A stretch of DNA of 64,000 nucleotides, from positions 310,001 through 374,000 of the forward strand of contig NZ_FMZI01000003.1 of NCBI RefSeq assembly GCF_900101505.1, read 5' to 3'. Each line of letters starts with the position of its first letter. The first letter of the stretch is position 1. Positions 8,264 through 19,777 of this stretch are shown here, piece by piece. The position numbers and the translations under genes are program-made. Under the pieces are notes generated by a model. The model searched no databases and was not told where the DNA came from. It saw only the letters and a program-made list of their open reading frames with translations. Origin of the DNA: Antarctobacter albus (lineage in GTDB: Bacteria; Pseudomonadota; Alphaproteobacteria; Rhodobacterales; Rhodobacteraceae).

Positions 8264-9151
8264 TCACTCTTCCGAGGCTTCGCCCCCGCCCAGGCCGTGC
8301 ACATAGACCGACACGGCGCGGATTTCTGCCTCGGTCAGGTCGGCGCCACCCATCGGGGGCATCACGCCGAACCGCGAGTTGTAGACCGTCTGGTAAAGCG
8401 AGTCGAAGTCGCCGCCGTAGAGCCAGATCCGGTCGGTCAGGTTGGGCGCACCCTGGAACCGGTCGCCAGTGCCGTCTTCCATGTGGCAGCCCGAGCAGTT
8501 GATGTCGTAGACCTCGGCGCCCGCTTCTGCGGCAGCGGGATCACGCGGCTCCTGCCCCGACAGCTGCATGACGTAGTTGACGACCTGCACGACCTCTTCC
8601 TCGACCAGCAGTTCGTCCCGGCCAAAGGCGGGCATCTGCGACCAGCGGGCCATGTCGTCCACCTCGTTGCGGATGCCGTGGCTGACGGTCTCGTGGATCG
8701 CCTCGATGGAGCCGCCCCAAAGCCAGTCGTCGTCCAGCAGGTTGGGATAGCCCTTGGCGCCCGCTGCGCCAGAGCCGTGGCACTGTGCGCACCAGGTGCG
8801 GAAGACCGCGCCGCCGGCGTTGTTGGCGTATTGCAGCAGTTCCTGGTCATCCGCGATGGCGGTCAACTCGACCGAGGCGAGCTTGTCGTTGATCGGACCC
8901 AGTTCCGCCTCGTGGTCGGTGATGGCCTTTTCCACGTTGCCCCGCGTCGAGAAGCCCAAGAGCCCCGGGGTCGCCCCCGAAATGCCGGGCCAGGCGGGGT
9001 AAGCGATGGTATAGCCGATCGCCCAGACGATGCAGGCATAGAAGGTCCACAGCCACCACTTGGGAAGGGGCTTGTTGTATTCCTGGATGCCGTCCCACTC
9101 GTGGCCCGTCGTCTCGTAGTCGAGATCGTCGTTCTTCTTGTTGTTGCTCAT
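8264..9151 (-). CDS. ccoP: Cbb3 oxidase subunit III, diheme cytochrome c CcoP
   Basis: 295-aa membrane-anchored diheme cytochrome c that passes electrons to the CcoN/CcoO core. An N-terminal transmembrane helix covers about residues 31-55 (KWWLWTFYACIVWAIGY), followed by two cytochrome c domains with heme sites C121-AQC-H125 and C219-SGC-H223. Length and layout match the family. It is the last gene of ccoNOQP, 13 bases after ccoQ, and is followed by a terminator. Confidence 0.96.
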   Translation of the reverse strand: MSNNKKNDDLDYETTGHEWDGIQEYNKPLPKWWLWTFYACIVWAIGYTIAYPAWPGISGATPGLLGFSTRGNVEKAITDHEAELGPINDKLASVELTAIADDQELLQYANNAGGAVFRTWCAQCHGSGAAGAKGYPNLLDDDWLWGGSIEAIHETVSHGIRNEVDDMARWSQMPAFGRDELLVEEEVVQVVNYVMQLSGQEPRDPAAAEAGAEVYDINCSGCHMEDGTGDRFQGAPNLTDRIWLYGGDFDSLYQTVYNSRFGVMPPMGGADLTEAEIRAVSVYVHGLGGGEASEE

Positions 9152-9164
9152 TTTCCCGGCCTCC

Positions 9165-9362
9165 TCAGTTTGCGGCGGGTGTGTCGTCGCCCGAAGCGGG
9201 CGCGGGGCGGTTCTCGTGGCGGAACGGGATGTTGGCCGTGTCCGAGTGGACCTTTCCCGATCCGGGCCGGAAGGCCCAGATCACGATCCCCACGAAGAAG
9301 GCGAACATCGCCAGAAGTGCCCAGCTGTCGGCCAGTTGCCGAAGGAAGGAATAGGTTTCCAT
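9165..9362 (-). CDS. ccoQ: Cbb3 oxidase small subunit CcoQ
   Basis: 65-aa protein with one transmembrane helix (about residues 12-31, DSWALLAMFAFFVGIVIWAF) and a polar tail with FRHENRP, as in CcoQ of related bacteria. CcoQ stabilises the oxidase and, in Rhodobacter, has been linked to oxygen signalling. It lies between ccoO and ccoP with gaps of 12-13 bases. Confidence 0.93.
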   Translation of the reverse strand: METYSFLRQLADSWALLAMFAFFVGIVIWAFRPGSGKVHSDTANIPFRHENRPAPASGDDTPAAN

Positions 9363-9374
9363 GTAGGTTCCTCC

Positions 9375-10103
9375 TCAGCGGCTTGCGTCGGGCGTGAAGG
9401 TCGAGAAGTCGACCAGCGTGCCCAGCATCTGGAGATAGGCGATCAGCGCGTCCGCCTCCGAGACGCCTGGGGCGCCGTCAAAGTTCCGCACGTTCACGTT
9501 CTCGCCGTAGCGCTCCAGCAGGCCATCGTAGTCGCTGTCCGGATCGGCCTGCGCCAGGAAGTCGGCCTGCGCAGCTTCGATCATCTCGTCGCTGTAGGGC
9601 ACGCCCACCATGCGGTTGGTGCTCATCAGGTCGCCGATATAGGTTCCTTCGATCAGCTTGGCCTCGAGGAAGCCGTACTTGGGCATGACCGATTCCGGCA
9701 CCACCGACTGCGGGTTGCGCAGGTGGTCGACGTGCCACTCGTCCGAGTAGCGGCCACCGACGCGCGCCAGGTCGGGCCCGGTCCGCTTCGATCCCCACTG
9801 GAACGGGTGGTCGTACTTGCTCTCGACCGCAAGGCTGTAGTGGCCATAGCGTTCGACCTCGTCCCGCATCGGGCGGATCATCTGGCTGTGACAGACGTAG
9901 CAACCCTCACGCAGGTAGACCTCGCGGCCCGCCAGTTCGAGCGGCGTGTAGGGGCGCATGCCTTCGACGTCCTCGATGGTGTTTTCGAGGTAGAAGAGCG
10001 GCACGATCTGCACCAGGCCCCCGATCGTCACCACGAGAAAGGCGAAGATGGCCAGCAGGGTGACGTTCTTTTCAAGGACGGCGTGTTTCTGAAGAATGCT
10101 CAT
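9375..10103 (-). CDS. ccoO: Cbb3 oxidase subunit II, monoheme cytochrome c CcoO
   Basis: 242-aa membrane-anchored monoheme cytochrome c. One N-terminal helix (about residues 14-36) is followed by the heme site C68-YVC-H72 in [15 protein letters not shown], a very conserved CcoO segment. It accepts electrons from CcoP and gives them to CcoN. Cotranscribed with ccoN (12-base gap). Confidence 0.96.
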   Translation of the reverse strand: MSILQKHAVLEKNVTLLAIFAFLVVTIGGLVQIVPLFYLENTIEDVEGMRPYTPLELAGREVYLREGCYVCHSQMIRPMRDEVERYGHYSLAVESKYDHPFQWGSKRTGPDLARVGGRYSDEWHVDHLRNPQSVVPESVMPKYGFLEAKLIEGTYIGDLMSTNRMVGVPYSDEMIEAAQADFLAQADPDSDYDGLLERYGENVNVRNFDGAPGVSEADALIAYLQMLGTLVDFSTFTPDASR

Positions 10104-10115
10104 GTCCGGTCCTCC

Positions 10116-11726
<1,611 letters not shown>

Positions 11727-11818
11727 TTTTCGTCCCTTCGTCTGACCCGCGCGATTCGTTGTCCGCAGGGGCGGTTTTAGACTGGGGACGTGTTAGCTAT
11801 GTTCGCCGAAAGGCATCC

Positions 11819-11832
11819 TTGATCTGCATCAA
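11819..11832. promoter_or_regulatory. FnrL box in the ccoN/uspA gap, ccoN-proximal
   Basis: TTGAT-CTGC-ATCAA, a perfect match to the FNR consensus, 93 bases from the ccoN start and 87 from the uspA start. Most likely drives ccoNOQP. Confidence 0.9.
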
Positions 11833-11850
11833 TGGATGGCCACGCTAACC

Positions 11851-11864
11851 TTGACGCGGGTCAA
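11851..11864. promoter_or_regulatory. FnrL box in the ccoN/uspA gap, uspA-proximal
   Basis: TTGAC-GCGG-GTCAA, a symmetrical FNR half-site pair, 55 bases before the uspA start. The spacing suits FNR activation of uspA, or a second site for ccoN. Confidence 0.85.
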
Positions 11865-11918
11865 GGTGCGACGAAAGGCGCGGGGTTAGCCTCGGGCCAC
11901 GCAGCGACGGAGACGCAA

Positions 11919-12758
11919 ATGTCCTTCAAATCCATACTGACCGTGGTCACCGACCATGATCTCATGACCTCGACCCTTTCCCATGCCGCCACGGTGGCCA
12001 AGATCCATGACGCGCATCTTGGCGCCTTGTGTCTTGGCGTGGATCGCACCCAGACGGGGTACTACTACGCCGGGGCCAACGCGATGGTCCTGCAGGAAAC
12101 CCTGGAACGGGCCACCGCCGAGGCCGAGGCGCTGGCAAAAGCTGCCCGCGGCGAGCTGGAAAAAACCGACACGCTGTGGAGCGTCGATCACGGCGTGGCA
12201 CAGCTGGCCGACATCGGCCGGCATGTGGCCTCGCGGGCACGCTTCACCGACCTCGTGGTGCTGCCGCAGCCCTATGGCGAGGGCAAGGGCGTGGAACTGG
12301 AACCCGTCCTCGAAGGCGCGCTGTTCGAGGGCCAGGTGCCGGTCATGGTCGTGCCCGAGGATGTCGAGCCAGCGGCCAAGCCCAAGCGTATCGTGCTCGG
12401 CTGGAACGAAAGCAACGAGGCCCTGCGCGCGGTACGGTCCGCCATGCCCCTGCTGAAGCAGGCAGATACGGTGCATGTGGTGGTGATTGACCCGCCGAAA
12501 CACGGTCCGAACCGGTCGGACCCGGGGGGGATGGTGTCGGAATTCCTTGCCCGCCACGGCGTCAAGGCAGAGGTCGACGTGCTGGCCAAGACGATGCCGC
12601 GCGTGTCCGATGTCCTGCTGCGGCATGTGTCGGACATCAGCGCCGACATGGTCGTGATGGGCGCCTATGGCCACTCGCGCTTCCGCGAGGCCATCCTGGG
12701 CGGCGCCACACGCAACATGCTGGAACAGGCGGGTGTGTCGGTCTTCATGGCCCATTGA
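11919..12758 (+). CDS. Universal stress protein, tandem UspA domains
   Basis: 279-aa cytoplasmic protein made of two Usp domains. The second domain (about residues 145-279) keeps the ATP-binding pattern G-2x-G-9x-G in MGAYGHSRFREAILGGAT; the first is more diverged. I chose ATG 11919 (MSFKSILTVVTDHD); an upstream in-frame ATG at 11832 lies inside an FnrL box and is unlikely. The position between the cbb3 operon and fnrL matches the uspA of Rhodobacter. Probably expressed under low oxygen; exact function unknown. Confidence 0.92.
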   Translation: MSFKSILTVVTDHDLMTSTLSHAATVAKIHDAHLGALCLGVDRTQTGYYYAGANAMVLQETLERATAEAEALAKAARGELEKTDTLWSVDHGVAQLADIGRHVASRARFTDLVVLPQPYGEGKGVELEPVLEGALFEGQVPVMVVPEDVEPAAKPKRIVLGWNESNEALRAVRSAMPLLKQADTVHVVVIDPPKHGPNRSDPGGMVSEFLARHGVKAEVDVLAKTMPRVSDVLLRHVSDISADMVVMGAYGHSRFREAILGGATRNMLEQAGVSVFMAH

Positions 12759-12779
12759 TGCGGATGCCATGACCGGATC

Positions 12780-12816
12780 GGGGCCGTTCGTGTCGGGAGC
12801 ACGGGCGGCCCCTTTT
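12780..12816 (+). terminator. Terminator of uspA
   Basis: A GGGGCCG..CGTG arm pairs with CACG..CGGCCCC (two internal mismatches), followed by TTTT, starting 21 bases after the uspA stop. Confidence 0.75.
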
Positions 12817-12827
12817 CGTGAGGGGGC

Positions 12828-13763
12828 TCAGGCGGCGGGCGACACAAGTCGTCCCGAACTGACCGGCACCGCAGAGCCCTGGACATGGATGCTGTCCAGG
12901 GCGCCGCCGGTGGCCTGGATACGCAACCCGATTCGGCTGGGGCGGCCCATGTCGACCCCCTGTTCCAGCACCAACCGTGTTTCGCCTTCCGACAGCGCGC
13001 CCGAAGCCAGCAGTTGTGCCGCGAGGATGGCAGAGGCCGATCCGGTGGCCGGGTCCTCCGGGATGCCTTCTCCGGGGGCGAACATGCGTGCGGAGAAATC
13101 CGTCTCTTGCCCCGGCGCATAAAGGTAATGCGAGCCAAGGCCGGTCGCGGCGCATAGCGCCTCCCATGCGGCGCCATTGGGCCGCGCGGCGGCCAGGGCG
13201 GCGCGGTCGCGCACCGGGACGTACCCAAAGGCCGGTCCACCCTGCCAAAGGGCGGGGCGGTGCCCTTCAAATCCAATCTGCTCTGCCGAGAGGCCAAGCG
13301 CGGCGGCGATCGCTTTCCTGCTGGGCATCTCGCCGGTGTTGGCCGCGTGTGGCAGGACCGGCGCGCGGAACTCTGCGCCCAGGCGTCCGTCCCGGCGCCA
13401 GACTTGGACCGGAACCAGCCCGGCCACTTCTTGCAGCGTGATGCGGATCTCGAAATCGCCTTCGGGTGCATCCTTCAGTGCAAGGTGGATGGCACAGCCA
13501 ATGGTCGGATGCCCCGCAAAGGGGATCTCTGCCGTGGGAAAGAAGATCCGGACGCTGGCGGTGTGCGCCGGATCGGCGGGAGACCGGACAAAGATCGTCT
13601 CGGACAGGTTGAACTCGCGCGCGATGGTCTGCATCGCGGCATCGCTCAACCCATCCGCATCCTCGACAATGGCCAGCGGATTGCCGGCATAGGCGGTTTC
13701 CGTGAAGACGTCGCAGGTGAAAAAGGGCAGTCCCTCAGACAAGCAGACCCCCGTCCGCGTCAT
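12828..13763 (-). CDS. PhzF-family isomerase/epimerase
   Basis: 311-aa PhzF-fold protein (diaminopimelate-epimerase-like, two similar halves). The conserved start GLPFFTCDVFTETAYAGNPLA, the catalytic glutamate E55 in REFNLSETIF, and the FPTAEIPFAGHPTIG motif are all present. Known members isomerise small acids; the substrate here is unknown. The listed ATG overlaps the end of fnrL by 29 bases; a TTG at 13742, overlapping by 8, is a reasonable alternative start. Probably cotranscribed with fnrL. Confidence 0.88.
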   Translation of the reverse strand: MTRTGVCLSEGLPFFTCDVFTETAYAGNPLAIVEDADGLSDAAMQTIAREFNLSETIFVRSPADPAHTASVRIFFPTAEIPFAGHPTIGCAIHLALKDAPEGDFEIRITLQEVAGLVPVQVWRRDGRLGAEFRAPVLPHAANTGEMPSRKAIAAALGLSAEQIGFEGHRPALWQGGPAFGYVPVRDRAALAAARPNGAAWEALCAATGLGSHYLYAPGQETDFSARMFAPGEGIPEDPATGSASAILAAQLLASGALSEGETRLVLEQGVDMGRPSRIGLRIQATGGALDSIHVQGSAVPVSSGRLVSPAA

Positions 13764-14484
13764 CCCCGGCTTCGTCCATCAGGCGGGACATGTCCGGCAC
13801 GGTGACGTGGCGCTTGCCTTCCAGGTGGATCACGCCGTCCTTTTTCAGGGCCGAGATCTGCCGGCTCACGGTTTCCAGCGTCAGGCCCAGGTAGTCGGCC
13901 ATCGCCTCACGGGTCAGCGGCAGGTCAAAGACGATCGGGCCGGCGGCGGCACCGCGCTTGTTCAGGGTGGCGTCGCGGCGGGCAATGATCGACAACAGCG
14001 AGGCGATCTTCTCGCGCGCGGTCTTGCGCCCCAGAACCAGCATCCATTCGCGCGCGGCATCCAGTTCGTCCAGCGTCATCTCCAACAGGCGCTGGGCGAT
14101 ATGCGGCGTGCGTGTCATCAGGTCCTCGAAAGGGGACCGGCGGAAACAGCACATGACGACATCGGTCGTGGCCACCACGTCGTAGGCGGCGGTGTTGCGC
14201 CCGGGGCGGCCAACGAAATCGCTGGGCAGCAGTAGGCCCACCATCTGCGTGCGACCGTCTTCCATCGCCTGGCTCAGGGTTGCGATTCCGGACACGACGG
14301 ACCCCACGAAATCCATGCGGTCGCCGGCCCAGATGATCGACTGTCCGGCCTCGAACTTGCGGTAATACTTGATCTGCTCAAGGCGCTCGAGTTCGTCGCT
14401 TTCGCATCGTGCACAGACCGCCCGGTGGCGGATCGGGCAATCGCCACAGTCGGGCGCGACACTCAAGCTTCGTTCATTCAGCAT
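13735..14484 (-). CDS. fnrL: Oxygen-sensing Crp/FNR-family regulator FnrL
   Basis: 249-aa global anaerobic regulator. Cysteines C13, C16, C24 and C27 in CGDCPIRHRAVCARC, plus C112/C113 in VVMCCFRR, provide the ligands of an oxygen-labile [4Fe-4S] cluster; which four are used cannot be decided here. A cyclic-nucleotide-like domain covers about residues 35-150 and a helix-turn-helix lies near 190-230 (MADYLGLTLETVSRQIS), whose E-xx-SR pattern reads TTGAT. A box in its own promoter suggests autoregulation. It controls the cco operons, uspA and hemN in this window. Confidence 0.95.
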   Translation of the reverse strand: MLNERSLSVAPDCGDCPIRHRAVCARCESDELERLEQIKYYRKFEAGQSIIWAGDRMDFVGSVVSGIATLSQAMEDGRTQMVGLLLPSDFVGRPGRNTAAYDVVATTDVVMCCFRRSPFEDLMTRTPHIAQRLLEMTLDELDAAREWMLVLGRKTAREKIASLLSIIARRDATLNKRGAAAGPIVFDLPLTREAMADYLGLTLETVSRQISALKKDGVIHLEGKRHVTVPDMSRLMDEAGDDADGGLLV

Positions 14485-14499
14485 ATCGCTTGCCTTATG

Positions 14500-14513
14500 T
14501 TGATCTGCGTCAA
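14500..14513. promoter_or_regulatory. FnrL box between fnrL and hemN
   Basis: TTGAT-CTGC-GTCAA, 16 bases upstream of the fnrL start and 36 bases upstream of hemN. It suits activation of hemN; so close to the fnrL start it would more likely repress fnrL. Confidence 0.88.
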
Positions 14514-14548
14514 AGCCCGGCGCTTTTCCGTGCCCTAACCGTACGCTT

Positions 14549-15904
14549 ATGGCGAACCGAACTCAACTCGCGCGGCTTGGACTCTTTGACGCCAAAGTGC
14601 CGCGATACACGTCTTATCCGACCTCACCGCATTTCGATGGCGACGTGGGGCCGGCGCGATTCGAAGAGTGGATTCGCTCTGTTCCTGTAGATGGTAACAT
14701 ATCCCTATATTTGCATGTACCTTTTTGCCGCAGGTTGTGCTGGTTCTGCGCCTGTCGAACGCAGGGAACGTCGACATTAGGCCCAGTCGAAAGCTATGTG
14801 ACCGTTCTGGAACAGGAGCTGGGGCTCTTGCGCGGTGCCTTGCCGCAGGGGGTGCGCCTGTCGCGACTGCACTGGGGTGGTGGCACGCCGACCCTGCTGT
14901 CACCTGACCTGATGAAACGCCTGATCGCGGCGACCCGACGGGTCGCCGATTTTGCGGAGGGCTACGAGTTTTCCGTCGAAATCGACCCGAACGAGATCGA
15001 CGCGGCGCGGCTGGACGCCCTTGCCGAAGGCGGCATGAACCGCGCCTCGATCGGGGTGCAGGATTTCGACCCGCAGATCCAGGGCGCGATCGGTCGCGAA
15101 CAGGGCTATGACGTGACCCGTGCGGCGGTCGAGCTGATCCGTGCGCGTGGCGTTGCAAGCCTGAATGCCGACATCCTGTTCGGCCTGCCGCACCAGACCC
15201 GTGCCCGCATCACCGAAACCGTGCAAAAGCTGCTCAGCTTCGCGCCGGACCGCGTGGCGCTTTACGGCTATGCGCATGTGCCCTGGATGGCCAAGCGGCA
15301 GCAGATGCTGCCCTCGGACGCGCTGCCCACGCCACAAGAGCGGCTGGAGCTTTTCGATACGGCGCGGCGGCTTTTCGTCTGGGATGGCTATGCCGAGATC
15401 GGCATCGACCATTTCGCCACCCGCGACGACGGGCTGGCCGTGGCACAGCGCAACGGCAACCTGCGGCGGAATTTCCAAGGCTACACCGATGACACCTCGG
15501 ATGTGCTGATCGGGCTGGGGGCGTCGTCGATCTCGAAGTTTCCGCAGGGGTTCGCCCAGAACGCGCCTGGTACGTCGAAATACATCGCCGCGGTGAGGGA
15601 CGGCCAATTCGCCACCGCGCGCGGCCATACCTTCAAGGGCGACGACCGTCTGCGCGCCCGCCTGATCGAGGCGTTGATGTGCGATTTCCGCATCAATGCC
15701 GCCGAGATCCTGCGCGATTTCGCCATCTCGCGCGAGGCGCTGTTCACCCTGTTCCGTGAGGCCAACGCCCGGTTCGAGAACATGCTGGTCATCAGCGACG
15801 ACGGGCTGTTCATCCCGCAGGAAGTGCGGCCGCTCACCCGTATCATCGCGCGCGCCTTTGACGCCTATGACCTGTCAAAGGCAGGCCATTCCAGCGCGAT
15901 CTGA
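14549..15904 (+). CDS. hemN: Oxygen-independent coproporphyrinogen III oxidase
   Basis: 451-aa radical-SAM enzyme that turns coproporphyrinogen III into protoporphyrinogen IX when oxygen is low, so heme for the cbb3 oxidase can be made. The cluster motif C60-xxx-C64-xx-C67-x-C69 (FCRRLCWFCAC) is intact, followed by GGGTPTLL and the long HemN C-terminal region with the IGLGASSIS segment. Family length. The 5' region carries an FnrL box shared with fnrL. It is convergent with yejF. Confidence 0.95.
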   Translation: MANRTQLARLGLFDAKVPRYTSYPTSPHFDGDVGPARFEEWIRSVPVDGNISLYLHVPFCRRLCWFCACRTQGTSTLGPVESYVTVLEQELGLLRGALPQGVRLSRLHWGGGTPTLLSPDLMKRLIAATRRVADFAEGYEFSVEIDPNEIDAARLDALAEGGMNRASIGVQDFDPQIQGAIGREQGYDVTRAAVELIRARGVASLNADILFGLPHQTRARITETVQKLLSFAPDRVALYGYAHVPWMAKRQQMLPSDALPTPQERLELFDTARRLFVWDGYAEIGIDHFATRDDGLAVAQRNGNLRRNFQGYTDDTSDVLIGLGASSISKFPQGFAQNAPGTSKYIAAVRDGQFATARGHTFKGDDRLRARLIEALMCDFRINAAEILRDFAISREALFTLFREANARFENMLVISDDGLFIPQEVRPLTRIIARAFDAYDLSKAGHSSAI

Positions 15905-15910
15905 CGCGGC

Positions 15911-17496
<1,586 letters not shown>

Positions 17497-17500
<4 letters not shown>

Positions 17501-18684
17501 GAGAAGGTTTTCCTGGGGTCGAATGCGTCGCGGACACCTTCGAAGATGAAGACCAGCAGTGACAGCATGATCGCGAAGACCGTGAAGGCGGTGAAGGCCA
17601 GCCAGGGCGCCTGCAGGTTCTGTTTCGCCTGCAGGGTCATTTCGCCCAGCGACGGCGCCGAGGAGGGCAGGCCGAAGCCGAGGAAGTCGAGCCCCGCCAG
17701 CGTCGAGATCGTGCCGGTGACGATGAAGGGCATGAAGGTCAGCGTCGCCACCATCGCGTTGGGCAGCATGTGCCGGAACATGATGGTCCAGTTAGAGACT
17801 CCCAGGGCCTTGGCCGCGCGGACGTATTCCAGGTTGCGCGCACGCAGGAATTCCGCCCGCACCACGCCCACCAGCGCCGTCCAGCCAAAGAGGATGGTGA
17901 GAAAGACCAGCAACCAGAAACTTCGCCCCAGGATCGCGAAGAGGATGATGATGATATAAAGCGACGGTGTCGCCCCCCATATCTCGATCACCCGCTGAAA
18001 GATCAGGTCCAGCCAGCCGCCGAAATAGCCCTGTAGCGCCCCGGCCACGATGCCGATGACAGAGGCGCAAGCGGTGACGATCAGCGTGAACAGGATCGAC
18101 AGGCGGAACCCGTAGATGACCCGTGCCAGCAGGTCGCGCTTGCCCTTGTCGGTGCCCAGCCAGTTCTGCTCGTTCGGCGGCAGAGGCGCGGCGCCGCGCC
18201 GGTCCACGGGCGTGTCATAGCTGTAGGGAATCAGCGGCCAGAGGATCATCCCCTTGTGGAAATTGTCATCCGTCAGCACGCCGGCCTCGGCGTTCTCGAT
18301 CAACCCGTCGGGATCGTCGAAACAGGCATCCAGCCCGCCGGTGATAATGAGGCAGCGCACCTCGGGGTCGCGATAGGCGGCCTCTGTCCGGAAATCGCCG
18401 CCGAACTGGGTTTCGGGGTAGAAGTTGAAGATCGGGGTAAAGGTCTCACCGCGATAGCGCACCATGATCGGCTTGTCGTTGGCGATGAACTCGGCAAAGA
18501 GCGACAGGCCGAAGAGGATCACGAAGATCCACAGCGACCAGAGGGCGCGGCGGTTGCGCTTGAAGTTGTTCCAGCGCCGCTGGTTCAGCGGCGACAGGGA
18601 AAACAAGCCCTTTTTCGGCTCCGGCGGCACGGTGACGGCGAGCTGCGTGTCCGGGGTGGTCTCGGGCTGGGGATTCGCGACCAT
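17497..18684 (-). CDS. yejE: Peptide ABC transporter permease YejE
   Basis: 395-aa inner-membrane permease of the DppC/YejE type. A long N-terminal segment precedes the first helix; the permease domain is in the C-terminal half, with an EYVRAAKALGVSNW loop that contacts the ATPase. The large periplasmic insertion before the permease domain is usual for YejE. Starts 3 bases after the yejB stop; overlaps yejF. Confidence 0.92.
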
Positions 18685-18687
18685 GTC

Positions 18688-19776
18688 TCAGCCCTCCCGC
18701 TTTTCAAAGTCGATGCGCGGATCGACGACCACGTACATCAGGTCAGAGATCAGCCCGACGACAAGCCCGATCATCGAGGTGATGAAAAGCGTGCCGAAGA
18801 TCACCGGGTAATCGCGTGCCACCGCCGCCTCGAAGCCAAGGCGCCCAAGGCCGTCGAGCGAAAAGATCGTCTCGATGATGATGGAGCCGCCGAAGAAGAC
18901 GCCGATGAAGACGCCCGGCAGACCGGCAATGACGATCAGCATGGCGTTGCGGAAGACATGGCCATACAGAACGCGATCCTCCGACAGGCCCTTGGCGCGG
19001 GCGGTCATGACATAGTGCTTCTTGATCTCGTCCAGAAAGCTGTTCTTGGTCAGCAGAGTCAGCGTCGCAAAGGCAGAGATGGTCGAGGCGGTGATCGGCA
19101 GGGCGATGTGCCAGAAGTAGTCCGCGACCTTCATGAAGATGTTCAGGTCTTCCCAGTTGTCGGAGACCAGCCCGCGGATCGGGAAGATCTGCCAGTAGGA
19201 GCCCCCGGCAAAAAGCACCAGCAGCAGGATCGCAAAGAGAAACCCGGGAATGGCATAGGCGACGATGATGATGCTGGAGGTCCAGGTGTCAAAGCTGGTG
19301 CCGTCGCGGACGGCCTTGCGGATGCCCAGCGGGATCGAGATCAGGTAGGCCAGCAGGGTCGACCACAGCCCCAGCGAGATCGAGACCGGCATCTTTTCCA
19401 GCACCAGGTCGATCACGCCGATCGAACGGAAATAGCTCTCGCCGAAATCGAGGCGGATGTAATTCCACATCATGTTCAGGAAGCGTTCCAGCGGCGGTTT
19501 GTCGAAGCCGAACTGCCGTTCCAGGTCTGCGATGTATTCCGGTGGCAGGCCCCGGGCGCCCGCATAGGTTTCATCGCCCGGGGTCATGCTGCCAGCATCG
19601 GGGGAGTCCGAGCCGCCGGCAAAGCCGCCGAACACGTCGCCCTGGCCCTCGATCTGGGCAATGATCTGCTCGATCGGGCCGCCTGGCACGAATTGGACCA
19701 GCACGAAGTTGATGATCATGATCCCCAGCAGCGTGGGGATGATCAGCAGTATGCGTCGGAGAATGTAGGCTCCCAT
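18688..19776 (-). CDS. yejB: Peptide ABC transporter permease YejB
   Basis: 362-aa permease of the DppB/YejB type, starting MGAYILRRILLIIPTLLGIM. It has about six membrane helices and the EEI-like coupling loop ITARAKGLSEDRVLYGHVFRN region (ends with the family's RNAML). A periplasmic insertion rich in G, S and D sits after the first helix. It starts 1 base after the yejA stop; one operon with yejA, yejE and yejF. Confidence 0.92.
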   Translation of the reverse strand: MGAYILRRILLIIPTLLGIMIINFVLVQFVPGGPIEQIIAQIEGQGDVFGGFAGGSDSPDAGSMTPGDETYAGARGLPPEYIADLERQFGFDKPPLERFLNMMWNYIRLDFGESYFRSIGVIDLVLEKMPVSISLGLWSTLLAYLISIPLGIRKAVRDGTSFDTWTSSIIIVAYAIPGFLFAILLLVLFAGGSYWQIFPIRGLVSDNWEDLNIFMKVADYFWHIALPITASTISAFATLTLLTKNSFLDEIKKHYVMTARAKGLSEDRVLYGHVFRNAMLIVIAGLPGVFIGVFFGGSIIIETIFSLDGLGRLGFEAAVARDYPVIFGTLFITSMIGLVVGLISDLMYVVVDPRIDFEKREG

Positions 19777-19777
19777 G

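Noticed and set aside
11832-11918. Upstream in-frame ATG for the universal stress protein
   Set aside because: The ATG lies in an FnrL box and the extra residues have no similarity to Usp proteins.
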